Positions 6,910 to 15,810 of a DNA stretch of 64,000 nt are shown one piece after another. Source of the DNA: Flavonifractor hominis. Its GTDB lineage: Bacteria > Bacillota > Clostridia > Oscillospirales > Oscillospiraceae. Below the pieces are notes generated by a model. That model saw nothing but the letters and a program-made list of their open reading frames with translations. It was not told the origin of the DNA and searched no databases. The DNA lies in the NCBI RefSeq assembly GCF_040095835.1, contig NZ_JBBMFT010000004.1, positions 248,001 to 312,000 on the forward strand, given 5' to 3'. The translations under genes and the position numbers were made by a program. Each line of letters opens with the position of its first letter. Position 1 is the first letter of the stretch.

Positions 6910-9108
6910 TTACTTGCCGGCAAAATCAGATACGCGGTCCAGCACGGCGATGGTCATTTCATAGGTCATGGTCAGCTTGGGAGAGAAGACCCCCGTGCTG
7001 GTGCCCTTCCAGAAGCCAAGGGTGGTGCCGCGCTCTACATCGGTGAGGTAATCCTGATCGATGGTCTCGCCGTCGGCATAAGTGGTGTCATAGGTGTGGG
7101 AGGCGTTGGCGTAGGATACGCCGCAGCTCATCATGGCCACAGTGGCCATTTCCTCGCGGGTAAGGGTGCCGTTGGGATCAAAGGCGCCGTCCTTGGTCTC
7201 CATCATCTCCTGCTCCACCACGGCGGCAGCGATTTGATAGTCGGCCGAGCTCTTGTCCATGTCGGTCAGTTCCACGTCGCCCTCAGGAGCGGTCAGATCC
7301 CACATGCGGGCCAGCATCCGGGCCAGTTCAATCCGGGTGACAGGGGCCTTGGGGTCGATGGAAGCGGAGGTGTCCAGCACGCCCTTGGAGGCCAGGCGGG
7401 CAGCGGCGGTGGAAACAAAGCTGTCGGCAGGAATACCGTCCACGGAGGCGGAGGTCAGCACCTCATAGGGGATGCTCTCAGCGGAAGCGCCGTTGGTATC
7501 GGTAGCCACCAGGCGCAGATATTTGCCGGCGGCATCCGCGGGTACCTGGAGGGTCTTGCCGTCACCGATGCTGGTGTAGCTGCCGTCCCGGGTGTCGGCC
7601 ATTTCCCAGCGATAAGTGAGGGTGTCGGCATCGGCGCCGATGAGCAGCGCGGTACCTTCAATCTGTGCACCCGGAGTGGGTACACCCAGGATGCGGGCCT
7701 CCGTGGGTCTGGGATAGGCCTCGCCGTTGATGGTGACATTGTCCATCACCACATCGTCGCCCCAGTTCATGGCGCGGATGGGATACTTTACGCCGTCAAT
7801 CTGTACGTTGCGCAGTACCAGACCAGTAATGGGAGACTCCTCGAATGCTTCCAGATAGATGCCGTACAGGCCGCCGGTGGTCTTTACGTTCTCGATGACG
7901 ATGTTGCGGAAGGAGGGGATGTAATCACCATTGCTGCCCTCGGCATAGAGCATGGTACCGTGGATGGTAGCCTCGTCCACATTGGCGATGGTGGAGTTGC
8001 GCAGGTAGACATTGGCAATCTCGCCGCCGCGCTTGGCGTTGGTCTTCAGGCGCAGGGGATAGGTCAGGTTGGGGCTGTCAAAGTGGTTGTCGGTGGCAAA
8101 CACATTGTAAATGCTGCCCGACATCTCGCTGCCCATGGCAATGCCGCCATGGCCATCCGCCATTATGTTGTTGCGGATGATGATGTTCTGGCAGGGAGTA
8201 TTCAGCTCACGACCGTCCCGGTCGCGGCCGGACTTGATGGCGATGCAATCGTCGCCGCTGTCAAAGGAATTTTCCTCGATGAGCACGTAGTTGCAGCTCT
8301 CGGGGTCTACACAGTCGGTGTTGGAGCCGTGGGCCCGCAGAGTCATGCCACGGACGGTAACATTGGTGCACAGTACGGGGTTAACCTGCCACATGGGAGA
8401 GTTGAGCAGGGTAACGCCTTCAAAGAGGACATTTTCACAGTTGATGGTCTGGATGAAATTGGGACGCAGATACCAGCCGTCGCCATAGATACGCTCATCC
8501 ACCGGCACGCCATTGTTGTTCTGTTCCCGGGTGAGCTCCTGACCGGCGGACTGGGAACCATAGGCGCCGTCCTTCCAGTTCCACCAGACGGTGTCGGAAG
8601 CCTGGCCATCCAAGGTGCCCTTGCCGGTGAGGGCGATGTTTTCCGCGTCTTTGGCGTAGATCAGGGCACTGTAGTTATAAATAGGAGTGGCCTCCCAGTG
8701 GCTGTATACCACGGGATAGTTTTCTTCGTTGATGTCCGTGGTGTAGCGCAGCAGGGAGTCCTCCGACTCCAGGCAGAGGTTGACATTGCTCTTAAGTTCA
8801 ATGGCGCCTACGTCAAAGGTGCCCGAGGGGACGATCACCTTGCCGCCGCCCTTTTCACTGACCTCGTCAATGGCCTTCTGAATGGCTGCGGTGTCCAGCT
8901 TGTCGTCGTTGGGAACGGCACCGTAGTCCACGACGCTGACGGAATAGTCCGGGAATTTGGGGTCGCTGATATGGGTGAGGATCTCCTCTGCCATATCCCA
9001 AGAGAGTGTGTTTCCGGTGTCGGCGGCAGGTTCACTGGCCTGTGCGGGTGCCACGCCCAGGGAGAGGACCATACCAGCGGCGAGCAAAAGGGAAAGGTTC
9101 CGCTTCAT
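6910..9108 (-). CDS. Secreted GH28 polygalacturonase-like enzyme with SLH repeats
   Basis: A 732-residue exported protein. Residues 1-24 form a Sec signal peptide ending APAQA. The GH28 right-handed beta-helix runs from about 55 to 460. It carries the family motifs NTD (263-265), the catalytic DD pair 286-287, GHG (319-321) and RLK (353-355). A roughly 80-residue linker domain follows. The C-terminal 170 residues look like three SLH repeats (VTRIELARMLARMW, LTREEMATVAMM, LTMTYEMTIAVL), which would bind it to the wall. It probably hydrolyses pectin-type galacturonans; the exact substrate is uncertain. The ATG at 9108 follows GGAGG. It is monocistronic. Confidence 0.88.
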   Translation of the reverse strand: MKRNLSLLLAAGMVLSLGVAPAQASEPAADTGNTLSWDMAEEILTHISDPKFPDYSVSVVDYGAVPNDDKLDTAAIQKAIDEVSEKGGGKVIVPSGTFDVGAIELKSNVNLCLESEDSLLRYTTDINEENYPVVYSHWEATPIYNYSALIYAKDAENIALTGKGTLDGQASDTVWWNWKDGAYGSQSAGQELTREQNNNGVPVDERIYGDGWYLRPNFIQTINCENVLFEGVTLLNSPMWQVNPVLCTNVTVRGMTLRAHGSNTDCVDPESCNYVLIEENSFDSGDDCIAIKSGRDRDGRELNTPCQNIIIRNNIMADGHGGIAMGSEMSGSIYNVFATDNHFDSPNLTYPLRLKTNAKRGGEIANVYLRNSTIANVDEATIHGTMLYAEGSNGDYIPSFRNIVIENVKTTGGLYGIYLEAFEESPITGLVLRNVQIDGVKYPIRAMNWGDDVVMDNVTINGEAYPRPTEARILGVPTPGAQIEGTALLIGADADTLTYRWEMADTRDGSYTSIGDGKTLQVPADAAGKYLRLVATDTNGASAESIPYEVLTSASVDGIPADSFVSTAAARLASKGVLDTSASIDPKAPVTRIELARMLARMWDLTAPEGDVELTDMDKSSADYQIAAAVVEQEMMETKDGAFDPNGTLTREEMATVAMMSCGVSYANASHTYDTTYADGETIDQDYLTDVERGTTLGFWKGTSTGVFSPKLTMTYEMTIAVLDRVSDFAGK

Positions 9109-9177
9109 TTTGATCTGCCTCCATACTCCATTCTATTTCCAAAGCGTCCCCAACGGCGCATTTGGTCCCAATAAGTA

Positions 9178-9194
9178 CAACGTTTTATCAACGT
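9178..9194 (-). promoter_or_regulatory. Possible operator of the GH28 gene
   Basis: Two direct copies of CAACGT (plus strand, 9178-9183 and 9189-9194) are spaced 11 bp, one helical turn, just past the predicted transcription start. The first overlaps a palindromic AACGTT. This suggests a repressor site, but no regulator is assigned. Confidence 0.35.
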
Positions 9195-9200
9195 ACCCTT

Positions 9201-9230
9201 ATAATAGAATGCTATAGTGAAATTAGTCAA
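9201..9230 (-). promoter_or_regulatory. Promoter of the GH28 gene
   Basis: TTGACT (9225-9230) and TATTAT (9201-9206) on the minus strand are separated by 18 bp. The start site falls near 9194, giving an 86-nt leader. Confidence 0.65.
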
Positions 9231-9316
9231 TGCTACTTTGAATCAAATATATAATTTTGTGGAAAAAGCAAAAAACAAAGCGAAAAAACTGACAATACTT
9301 CCAAAGCGAATTATTT

Positions 9317-9357
9317 ACAAACAAAAAGATTGGAGCACCCGAAGGGGTGCTCCAATC
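9317..9357 (-). terminator. Terminator of pta
   Basis: A 13-bp stem (GATTGGAGCACCC, 9328-9340, with its complement at 9345-9357) with a 4-nt loop is followed on the minus strand by TTTTTGTTTG. Confidence 0.85.
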
Positions 9358-9383
9358 CTGGCAAACTACTGACAAATGTTTGA

Positions 9384-10367
9384 TCAGGCCAGCGCGGCAG
9401 TGATGATGGCCATGGAGTAGACCTCCTGAGCGTTACAGCCCCGGGAGAGGTCGTTGATGGGGGCGTTAAGACCCAGCAGGATGGGGCCGTAGGCGTCAAA
9501 GCCGCCCAGACGCTGGGCGATCTTGTAGCCAATGTTGCCGGCGTTGATGTTGGGGAAAATGAAGGTGTTGGCGTAGCCGGCCACGGAAGAGCCGGGGAAC
9601 TTCAGCTGGCCCACCGTGGGGGAGACGGCGGCGTCAAACTGCATCTCGCCGTCGATGGCCAGATCGGGCGCAGCGGCCTTGGCCTTGGCACAGGCATTGC
9701 GCATCTTGTCCACGGTATCACCCTTGCCGGAGCCGTGGGTGGAGTAGCTCAGATAGGCCACCTTGGGGTCGATGCCGAAGATCTTGGCGCACTTGGCGCA
9801 CTCCAGACCGATCTCCACCAGCTCGTCCTCATTGGGATCGATGTTGATGGCGCAGTCGCCCATGGCCAGCACGGTGTTGTCGCCCACGCCCTCACGGACC
9901 ATGATGAAGCAGGAGGAGACGATCTTGTTGCCGGGCTTGGTCTTGATCAGCTGCAGCGCGGGACGGACGGTGTCGGCAGTGGAGTAGGTGGCGCCGCCCA
10001 GCAGGCAGTCAGCCACACCCATCTTGACCAGCATGGTGCCAAAGTAGTTGCCATGCTGCAGGGCGGCGCGGCAGTCGTCGGCGGTCATCTTGCCCTTACG
10101 CAGTTCCACCATGGCGTCTACCATCTTGTCCATGTCGGCATAAGTGGAAGGATGCATGATCTCAGCACCGCGGATGTTGAAGCCGGCCGCTTCCGCAGCG
10201 GCGTGAACCTCATCCTCCTTGCCGATGAGCACAGGGGTCAGAAAAGTACCGGAGAGCAGGCGGGCGCTGGCCTCCAGAATACGGGGGTCGGTGCCCTCGG
10301 TGAACACGATACGCTTGGGGCTTTTTTTCAGGGTATCGATGAGCTGCTGGAACATATGAATGGCCAT
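9384..10367 (-). CDS. pta: Phosphate acetyltransferase
   Basis: A 327-residue cytoplasmic enzyme interconverting acetyl-CoA and acetyl phosphate, used in fermentative ATP formation with acetate kinase (not in this window). The sequence opens with the FQQLIDTLKKSPKRIVFTEG pattern of Pta and contains the central GDCAINIDP and C-terminal LQFDAAVSP..GQLKFPGSSVAG type segments. The frame opens at ATG 10376, but GGAGG (10377-10381) directly abuts that codon and is 9 nt from the ATG at 10367. The shorter start is therefore chosen. It is divergent from the XRE regulator gene. Confidence 0.9.
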   Translation of the reverse strand: MAIHMFQQLIDTLKKSPKRIVFTEGTDPRILEASARLLSGTFLTPVLIGKEDEVHAAAEAAGFNIRGAEIMHPSTYADMDKMVDAMVELRKGKMTADDCRAALQHGNYFGTMLVKMGVADCLLGGATYSTADTVRPALQLIKTKPGNKIVSSCFIMVREGVGDNTVLAMGDCAINIDPNEDELVEIGLECAKCAKIFGIDPKVAYLSYSTHGSGKGDTVDKMRNACAKAKAAAPDLAIDGEMQFDAAVSPTVGQLKFPGSSVAGYANTFIFPNINAGNIGYKIAQRLGGFDAYGPILLGLNAPINDLSRGCNAQEVYSMAIITAALA

Positions 10368-10426
10368 TGGTATCATCCTCCATCACAAATAATAGGCCGG
10401 TGTGCCGGTATCCCGGCGTCAAGGCT

Positions 10427-10456
10427 ATTATACACCAAAGTTTCTTAGAACCTCAA
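10427..10456 (-). promoter_or_regulatory. Promoter of pta
   Basis: TTGAGG (10451-10456) and a consensus TATAAT (10427-10432) on the minus strand, 18 bp apart. Confidence 0.65.
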
Positions 10457-10490
10457 TGCCTAAAAGCAATAAGATTGTGAAAAAATACAC

Positions 10491-10519
10491 TTTACTTTTT
10501 GTATTTTGGATTTTATACT
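10491..10519 (+). promoter_or_regulatory. Promoter of the XRE-lepA operon, with an inverted repeat
   Basis: TTTACT (10491-10496) and TATACT (10514-10519) are 17 bp apart. AAAATAC and GTATTTT arms (about 10482-10506) flank the -35. They could be the operator of the XRE protein encoded next, which is an inference. Confidence 0.55.
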
Positions 10520-10559
10520 ATACCTACTGTTTTGAACTCAATGGAGGTCGAAGTGTGTT

Positions 10560-11258
10560 ATGAGTTCCGATTTCTCCCGCTGTCTCTCCCTGCTCCGCCA
10601 GGAAAAAGGCATCTCCCAGCGCGCGGCAGCCAAAGATCTGGGGATCAGTCAGGCTCTACTGTCCCACTATGAAAACGGCGTGCGCGAACCGGGTCTGGCA
10701 TTTGTAATCCGGGCCTGCAACTATTATAATGTGTCGGCCGATTTCCTGCTGGGACGTACCCTGTCCCGGGACGGGACCACCATCGCCGCCGAAGAGCTGT
10801 ACGACTATTCCGCGGAAAAGGACAATGTGCTCCATGGCAGCATCATGGCCACGCTGAACAAAAAACTGCTGGTCAACTCCATTGGGGTACTGTTTGACCT
10901 GCTGGGCAAAACCGGCCGGAAGGACGCCATTACCGCCGCGGCCAATTATCTGGGTACGGCCATCTACAAGCTGTTCCGCCACCTGTACCGGGCGGACGGC
11001 AGCAAGAACGAGGACTTTTTCTCCGTACCTGCCCGACAGTTCATGTCAGGGGTGCCTACGGCGGATATGATCTGCACCGAAGCCCAGTATGTGGACGCCC
11101 TGGCCGCCCATGCCAAGGAGAAGGGCTCGTTCCCGCCCATGCACAACGACGCGCTGATGGAGAACTACCCGGGACTGTACCAGTCCCTGCTGCAGATCAT
11201 CCACAATACCGGTGAGCGGGTGAACCGCCGTATGGAAGTGCAGAACCAGGAACGCTGA
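10560..11258 (+). CDS. XRE-family transcriptional regulator
   Basis: A 232-residue protein. Residues 6-65 are a Cro/C1-type helix-turn-helix (LRQEKGISQRAAAKDLGISQ, then ALLSHYENGVREP). The remaining 165 residues contain no motif I recognise and may bind an effector or mediate oligomerisation. The target genes are unknown. The inverted repeat around its promoter hints at autoregulation. A GGAGG lies about 12 nt before ATG 10560. It is transcribed just ahead of lepA (15-bp gap), so it probably shares that transcript, and it is divergent from pta. Confidence 0.8.
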   Translation: MSSDFSRCLSLLRQEKGISQRAAAKDLGISQALLSHYENGVREPGLAFVIRACNYYNVSADFLLGRTLSRDGTTIAAEELYDYSAEKDNVLHGSIMATLNKKLLVNSIGVLFDLLGKTGRKDAITAAANYLGTAIYKLFRHLYRADGSKNEDFFSVPARQFMSGVPTADMICTEAQYVDALAAHAKEKGSFPPMHNDALMENYPGLYQSLLQIIHNTGERVNRRMEVQNQER

Positions 11259-11272
11259 AGGGAGGAGCCTGC

Positions 11273-13081
11273 GTGACCGATCAATCCAAAATTCGTAATT
11301 TTTCTATCATTGCCCACATTGACCACGGTAAATCCACTCTGTCCGACCGGCTGATCGAGCAGTGCAACGCCGTCTCCCAGCGGGAGATGGAGTCCCAGCT
11401 GCTGGACAACATGGACCTGGAGCGGGAACGGGGTATTACCATCAAGGCCCGGGCCGTCAAGCTCAATTACCAGGCCCAGGACGGCAGCACCTATGAGCTC
11501 AATCTCATCGACACCCCGGGCCACGTGGACTTCAACTATGAGGTAAGCCGGTCCCTGGCCGCCTGCGAGGGCGCGGTGCTCATTGTGGACGCGGCCCAGG
11601 GGATTGAGGCCCAGACTCTGGCCAACACCTATCTGGCCATGGAGCATGATCTGGAGATCCTGCCGGTCATCAACAAGATCGACCTGCCCGCCGCCGATCC
11701 CCAGCGGGTGAAGGACGAGATCGAAAACGTCATCGGCATCCCCGCCCAGGACGCCCCCGAGATCTCCGCCAAGGTGGGCATCAATATCCCGGCGGTACTG
11801 GAAGATATCGTAAAGAACGTCCCCGCGCCCACGGGTGATCCGGCGGCGCCTCTGAAGGCCCTGATCTTTGACAGCCAGTACGATGCTTACCGGGGCGTCA
11901 TCGTCTACTTCCGGGTGATGGAGGGAACCATCAAGACCGGCATGAACGTGAAACTGATGGCTTCGGGGGCTACCTATCAGGTGCTGGAGTGCGGCCACCT
12001 GCTGCCTCTGGGGATGGAGAGCTGCCAGGAACTGATTGCGGGAGAGGTAGGCTATTTCACCGCCTCCATCAAAAATGTAAAGGATACCCAGGTAGGCGAT
12101 ACCATTACCGGAGCGGAGCGGCCTGCGGCTGAGCCTCTGCCCGGCTACCGGCCCGCCCGGGCTATGGTCTACTGCGGCATCTATACCGAGGACGGCAGCA
12201 AATATCCCGATCTGCGGGACGCGCTGGAGAAGCTCCAGCTCAACGATGCCTCTCTGTCCTTTGAGCCGGAGTCCTCCGCGGCGCTGGGGTTTGGATTCCG
12301 CTGCGGATTTCTTGGGATGCTCCATATGGAGATCATCCAGGAGCGTCTGGAGCGGGAGTTTGATCTGGACCTCATTACCACGCTTCCTTCGGTGATCTAC
12401 CGCATTACCAAGACCGACGGCACCGTGGTCATGGTGGATAACCCCCACAACTACCCCGACCCGGCCAACATCCAGATGGCGGAGGAGCCTTATGCCAAGG
12501 TATCCATCGTTACGCCCCCGGACTATGTGGGCAACATCATGCCCATGTGCCAGGAGCGGCGGGGCGAGTTCAAGGATATGCAATACCTGGACACCAACCT
12601 GGTGGAGCTGCACTACTCCATGCCCCTGGGCGAGATCATCTATGATTTCTTCGATACCCTGAAGGCCCGCACCAAGGGCTATGCCTCGCTGGACTATGAG
12701 CTGGACAAGTATGAGACATCAGAGCTGGTAAAGGTGGATATGCTGCTCAACGGCGACCAGGTGGACGCGCTGAGCTTCATCGCCCACCGGGAGAAGGCCT
12801 ATCCCCGGGCCAGGCGGCTGTGCGAAAAACTCAAGGAAAACATTCCGCGCCAGCTCTTTGAAGTACCGGTCCAGGCTGCGATCGGCGGTAAGATCATTGC
12901 CCGAGAGACGGTCAAGGCCATGCGTAAAGACGTTCTGGCCAAGTGCTACGGCGGCGACATTACCCGGAAAAAGAAGCTGCTGGAAAAACAGAAAGAGGGC
13001 AAGAAGAAGATGCGCTCCCTGGGAACGGTGCAGATCCCCACGGAGGCCTTCATGGCCGTGTTGAAGCTGGACGAAGAATAA
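11273..13081 (+). CDS. lepA: Elongation factor 4 (back-translocating GTPase)
   Basis: A 602-residue translational GTPase that acts on ribosomes, especially under stress. It has the G1 loop AHIDHGKST, the G2/G3 region RERGITIKA and DTPGHVDF, and G4 NKID. The C-terminal LepA-specific domain ends near KKKLLEKQKEGKKKM. Length is typical (about 600). The start is GTG 11273, behind GGGAGGAG. It is second in an operon after the XRE regulator gene and is followed by a clear terminator. Confidence 0.97.
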   Translation: MTDQSKIRNFSIIAHIDHGKSTLSDRLIEQCNAVSQREMESQLLDNMDLERERGITIKARAVKLNYQAQDGSTYELNLIDTPGHVDFNYEVSRSLAACEGAVLIVDAAQGIEAQTLANTYLAMEHDLEILPVINKIDLPAADPQRVKDEIENVIGIPAQDAPEISAKVGINIPAVLEDIVKNVPAPTGDPAAPLKALIFDSQYDAYRGVIVYFRVMEGTIKTGMNVKLMASGATYQVLECGHLLPLGMESCQELIAGEVGYFTASIKNVKDTQVGDTITGAERPAAEPLPGYRPARAMVYCGIYTEDGSKYPDLRDALEKLQLNDASLSFEPESSAALGFGFRCGFLGMLHMEIIQERLEREFDLDLITTLPSVIYRITKTDGTVVMVDNPHNYPDPANIQMAEEPYAKVSIVTPPDYVGNIMPMCQERRGEFKDMQYLDTNLVELHYSMPLGEIIYDFFDTLKARTKGYASLDYELDKYETSELVKVDMLLNGDQVDALSFIAHREKAYPRARRLCEKLKENIPRQLFEVPVQAAIGGKIIARETVKAMRKDVLAKCYGGDITRKKKLLEKQKEGKKKMRSLGTVQIPTEAFMAVLKLDEE

Positions 13082-13088
13082 ACACAAC

Positions 13089-13127
13089 GCAGGGACAGGC
13101 ACCAGTGTGCCTGTCCCTGCCTCTCTT
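13089..13127 (+). terminator. Terminator of lepA
   Basis: A 14-bp perfect stem (GCAGGGACAGGCAC, 13089-13102, with 13107-13120) with a CAGT loop is followed by CTCTCTTT. Confidence 0.85.
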
Positions 13128-13181
13128 TGACGAAAAAATAAAATAAAAATGCAAAGACTAAAGGAAAAAGGAGGTTTTGCT

Positions 13182-14159
13182 ATGTGTACCAGTATGGTTC
13201 TGACTACCCGGGATACCTATGTGGGGCGCAACCTGGATCTGGAAGACGCCTTTGGCGAGCGGGTAGTCATCACCCCCCGGGCGTTTCCGCTGGCCTTCCG
13301 CCGGATGCCCACGCTGGAACGGCACCAGGCCATCATCGGTATGGCCAGCGTGGCGGGGGACTATCCTCTGTACGCTGAGGGGGTGAATGAGTCCGGGGTC
13401 TACATGGCCGGGCTCAATTTCCCAGGCAACGCATATTATCCGCCGGATAGGGGAGAGGAAAAGGCGCTGGCCCCCTGGGAGCTAATCCCCTTTCTGCTTG
13501 GTACCTGCGAAACGGCGGAGGCGGCGGCGGAGCAAATGAAGCGGATCCCCTTGCTGGGAGTGCCCTTCCAGCCCAACCTGCCCCTGGCCCCCCTCCACTG
13601 GCACATCGCCGACAAGCACGGGGCCTTTGTGGCAGAGCCGATGGCAGATGGGATCAAGGTGTATCCTGACCCGGTGGGCGTGCTCACCAACAACCCGCCC
13701 TTTCCCTTTCACCGGACCAATCTAGTTCAGTACCGGGGCCTGTCCGCCGCCCAGCCGGACAACTGCCTGGACCCATCCCTGGACCTGCCTCCCTTTGGCC
13801 AGGGTATGGGGGCGGTGGGCCTGCCGGGGGACTGGTCTCCTGCCTCCCGGTATGTCCGCTCGGCGTTCTGCAAGCGGAACTCCGCCTGTGACAGCAGCGA
13901 GGAGAGCAGCGTCAGCCAATTTTTTCACCTGTTGGATACGGTGGCCATGCCACGGGGGGCGGTGCGCACCCCGGAGGGAAAGTGGGACATCACCCGCTAT
14001 TCCTGCTGCATCAATACAGATACCGGCACCTATTATTACAAGACCTACGACAACTGCGCCCTGACTGCCGTGGCCCTGACGGAGGAGCGCCGGGCGGGAG
14101 ACAAGCTGCTGGAATTTCCTCTGGACACCAAATTACGGATTACCTGGCAGGAAGGGTAA
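13182..14159 (+). CDS. Choloylglycine hydrolase-family enzyme (bile-salt-hydrolase-like)
   Basis: A 325-residue Ntn-hydrolase that cleaves an amide bond, in known relatives either glycine/taurine bile salts or penicillin V. The frame extends to 13149, but the mature enzyme needs Cys2 as its N-terminal nucleophile. MCTSMV at 13182, behind AAAGGAGG, fixes the start. Active-site residues are visible: Cys2, Arg16, Asp19, Asn79 in GLNF, Asn171 in LTNNPPF, and Arg226 in SRYVRSAF. The AGLNFPG and LPGDWSPASR segments resemble bile salt hydrolases more than penicillin acylases. Substrate remains inference. It is a single gene with no signal peptide. Confidence 0.85.
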   Translation: MCTSMVLTTRDTYVGRNLDLEDAFGERVVITPRAFPLAFRRMPTLERHQAIIGMASVAGDYPLYAEGVNESGVYMAGLNFPGNAYYPPDRGEEKALAPWELIPFLLGTCETAEAAAEQMKRIPLLGVPFQPNLPLAPLHWHIADKHGAFVAEPMADGIKVYPDPVGVLTNNPPFPFHRTNLVQYRGLSAAQPDNCLDPSLDLPPFGQGMGAVGLPGDWSPASRYVRSAFCKRNSACDSSEESSVSQFFHLLDTVAMPRGAVRTPEGKWDITRYSCCINTDTGTYYYKTYDNCALTAVALTEERRAGDKLLEFPLDTKLRITWQEG

Positions 14160-14177
14160 TAAATTTCCTTCCCATTC

Positions 14178-14208
14178 AAAACCCGGCCGCACATGCGGCC
14201 GGGTTTTT
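14178..14208. terminator. Bidirectional terminator
   Basis: ACCCGGCCGC (14181-14190) pairs with GCGGCCGGGT (14195-14204), with an ACAT loop and A/T tracts on both sides. It serves the converging choloylglycine hydrolase-like and anti-sigma genes. Confidence 0.85.
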
Positions 14209-14216
14209 CCCTGCTC

Positions 14217-15218
14217 TCATTTCGGCAGGAGGTAATCCGTTCCCTCAACGGTCACTGACGCCAGCGCCGTTGTATCCACGATCCGGTTGAAGGTGTAGGT
14301 GTACACCCCCTGATCCTGGAGGGCGTAAGTGCGGTTGGAGACAAAGGATTCCTCGTCCAGAAGCACGTAGTCCGAGCCGTCGGCGTAGTGGAGCACCACC
14401 TGTTGGATGCCATTGTCCTCCGGAAGACCCAGGGCCGCCCCGTCGATGCGGATGCCAATAGGAGAGAGGGTAATGGCACCCTCCGCCAGCTCCACGCTGG
14501 CCGGGCCACCATCCTCCGGCAGTGCCACCGTCACCGTGGCCATATCCAGCCGGTTCTGGCCGTCGCCGATGGACACCGGGAGGCTGGACTCATCTGTGAT
14601 GAAGTAGGTACACAGCCAGAGTTCCGTGTCGGTGGTGGAGGCGGTGTCCAGATAGGTTCTGCTGCCGGAGGTGGTCATGGTAAATATCGGGGCGTCCTCC
14701 GGCCACCACAGCTCCCCGTCGGCAAATACCTCATACCCGCTCACCCCGTCGGGGTGTTCCACCTTGCAGTAGAGCAGGCCTGCTCCCACGCTGGGATCGT
14801 ACAGCCCGGCCTCCACTGTCAGGGTGTAGTCCCTGTACACCGCCTGCTCGCCTACGGCGAAGAGATAGGGAGCCACCAACTCCTGGGCCACGCTCTTGTC
14901 CAGGGGGAGCCGCTCCCAAGCGGGAATGTTGGTAATGAGTTTGCCGGTTTCGTCGTATTCCACGATGCCCTCATGGGAGTCCACGTTCTCCCCAAAGAAG
15001 GCCCGGAGCAGATTGGCCGGATTTTCATAGCGGATGAAGCCCACCGCAGCCACGGCAGTCGCCGTACACAGGGCGGCGACAGCTGCGGCCAGGGCAATGA
15101 CCCGGGACAGCCGGAAGGGTTTTCTGGTCTGGTTTGTCATAGCTTTGACCTCCTGCAGGATCTCCCCGGAGGCGTGGAGGGAGGACACGGCCTCCCGATA
15201 CCGTTTCTTGTCAAACAT
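14217..15218 (-). CDS. Membrane anti-sigma-factor-like protein (DUF4179-like)
   Basis: A 333-residue protein with a short N-terminal cytosolic part, one membrane segment near 38-60 (VIALAAAVAALCTATAVAAV) and a large extracytoplasmic region rich in beta-strand sequence. It overlaps the upstream ECF sigma gene by 8 nt. That is the usual arrangement for a sigma factor and its cognate inhibitor, so it likely binds the sigma factor through its cytosolic tail and senses an external signal. The tail is about 37 residues and lacks a visible zinc-binding ZAS motif. The assignment rests on layout and topology, not a catalytic motif. Confidence 0.65.
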   Translation of the reverse strand: MFDKKRYREAVSSLHASGEILQEVKAMTNQTRKPFRLSRVIALAAAVAALCTATAVAAVGFIRYENPANLLRAFFGENVDSHEGIVEYDETGKLITNIPAWERLPLDKSVAQELVAPYLFAVGEQAVYRDYTLTVEAGLYDPSVGAGLLYCKVEHPDGVSGYEVFADGELWWPEDAPIFTMTTSGSRTYLDTASTTDTELWLCTYFITDESSLPVSIGDGQNRLDMATVTVALPEDGGPASVELAEGAITLSPIGIRIDGAALGLPEDNGIQQVVLHYADGSDYVLLDEESFVSNRTYALQDQGVYTYTFNRIVDTTALASVTVEGTDYLLPK

Positions 15219-15693
15219 CTTCCTCAGCCTCCTGAAGATCGGTTTTCAGCATGGCCCGGGCCCGCCGCAGGCGGGTACGGACCGTGGCGCCTGGGATATG
15301 GAGGAGGGCGGCCACCTCGTCACAGGAGTAGTCCTCATAGTAGTGCAGGTAGATGGGCACACGGTACTTGGCGGGCAGGGCCAGCACCGCCTCCATCAGT
15401 TCGCTGTGCTCCGGGCTGGGAAAGGGGATGGCGGCGGTGTGGTCCTCCATGGGCTCCATCCGCCGCCAGGGGGACCGCACCGCCTTTTTGCAGGCGTTGA
15501 TGGTCACCCGCAGCAGCCAGTATTTGATATGTTCTTCGTTCTCAAATGCCTTATTTGCCCGGTAGAGCTTCAACAGGACTTCCTGGGTGATGTCGTCCGC
15601 CTCCGCCTGGCTTTTGGTGTAGTGGAACGCCAGACGAAAGATGGTGTCCATATACCGCTGGGCCAGGAGAGTAAACTGTTGGTCTGTCATCAT
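15211..15693 (-). CDS. ECF-type RNA polymerase sigma factor
   Basis: A 160-residue sigma-70 family protein with only regions 2 and 4. Region 2 includes YMDTIFRLAFHYTKS and the DDITQEVLLKLYR -10 contact segment. Region 4 includes LPAKYRVPIYLHYYEDYSC and an HTH ending VRTRLRRAR. The frame reaches 15726, but AAGGAG sits 7 nt before the ATG at 15693. It is co-transcribed with the downstream membrane anti-sigma-like gene, and the overlap suggests translational coupling. A TGAAACA -35 element upstream suggests autoregulation. It is similar in plan to two further pairs at 44.9-48.5 kb. Confidence 0.88.
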   Translation of the reverse strand: MMTDQQFTLLAQRYMDTIFRLAFHYTKSQAEADDITQEVLLKLYRANKAFENEEHIKYWLLRVTINACKKAVRSPWRRMEPMEDHTAAIPFPSPEHSELMEAVLALPAKYRVPIYLHYYEDYSCDEVAALLHIPGATVRTRLRRARAMLKTDLQEAEEDV

Positions 15694-15723
15694 GGCGCGT
15701 CTCCTTGAAATGCATTTCACCTT

Positions 15724-15753
15724 CAATATCCTATCCGGACGGAAAATGTTTCA
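15724..15753 (-). promoter_or_regulatory. Possible ECF promoter of the sigma/anti-sigma operon
   Basis: On the minus strand TGAAACA (15747-15753) lies 16 bp before GATATTG (15724-15730). The -35 equals that at 46699-46705, but the -10 differs from the CG(T/G)ATAA form at the two downstream sigma operons. Confidence is therefore lower. Confidence 0.4.
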
Positions 15754-15762
15754 CAAGAGAAT

Positions 15763-15795
15763 AAAAAAGGTCCGGCGCGGAACACCGCGCCGGAC
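15763..15795 (-). terminator. Terminator of the aldehyde dehydrogenase gene
   Basis: An 11-bp stem (GTCCGGCGCGG, 15770-15780, with 15785-15795) with an AACA loop is followed on the minus strand by CCTTTTTTATT. Confidence 0.85.
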
Positions 15796-15810
15796 TTTTG
15801 CTGAAACTAT

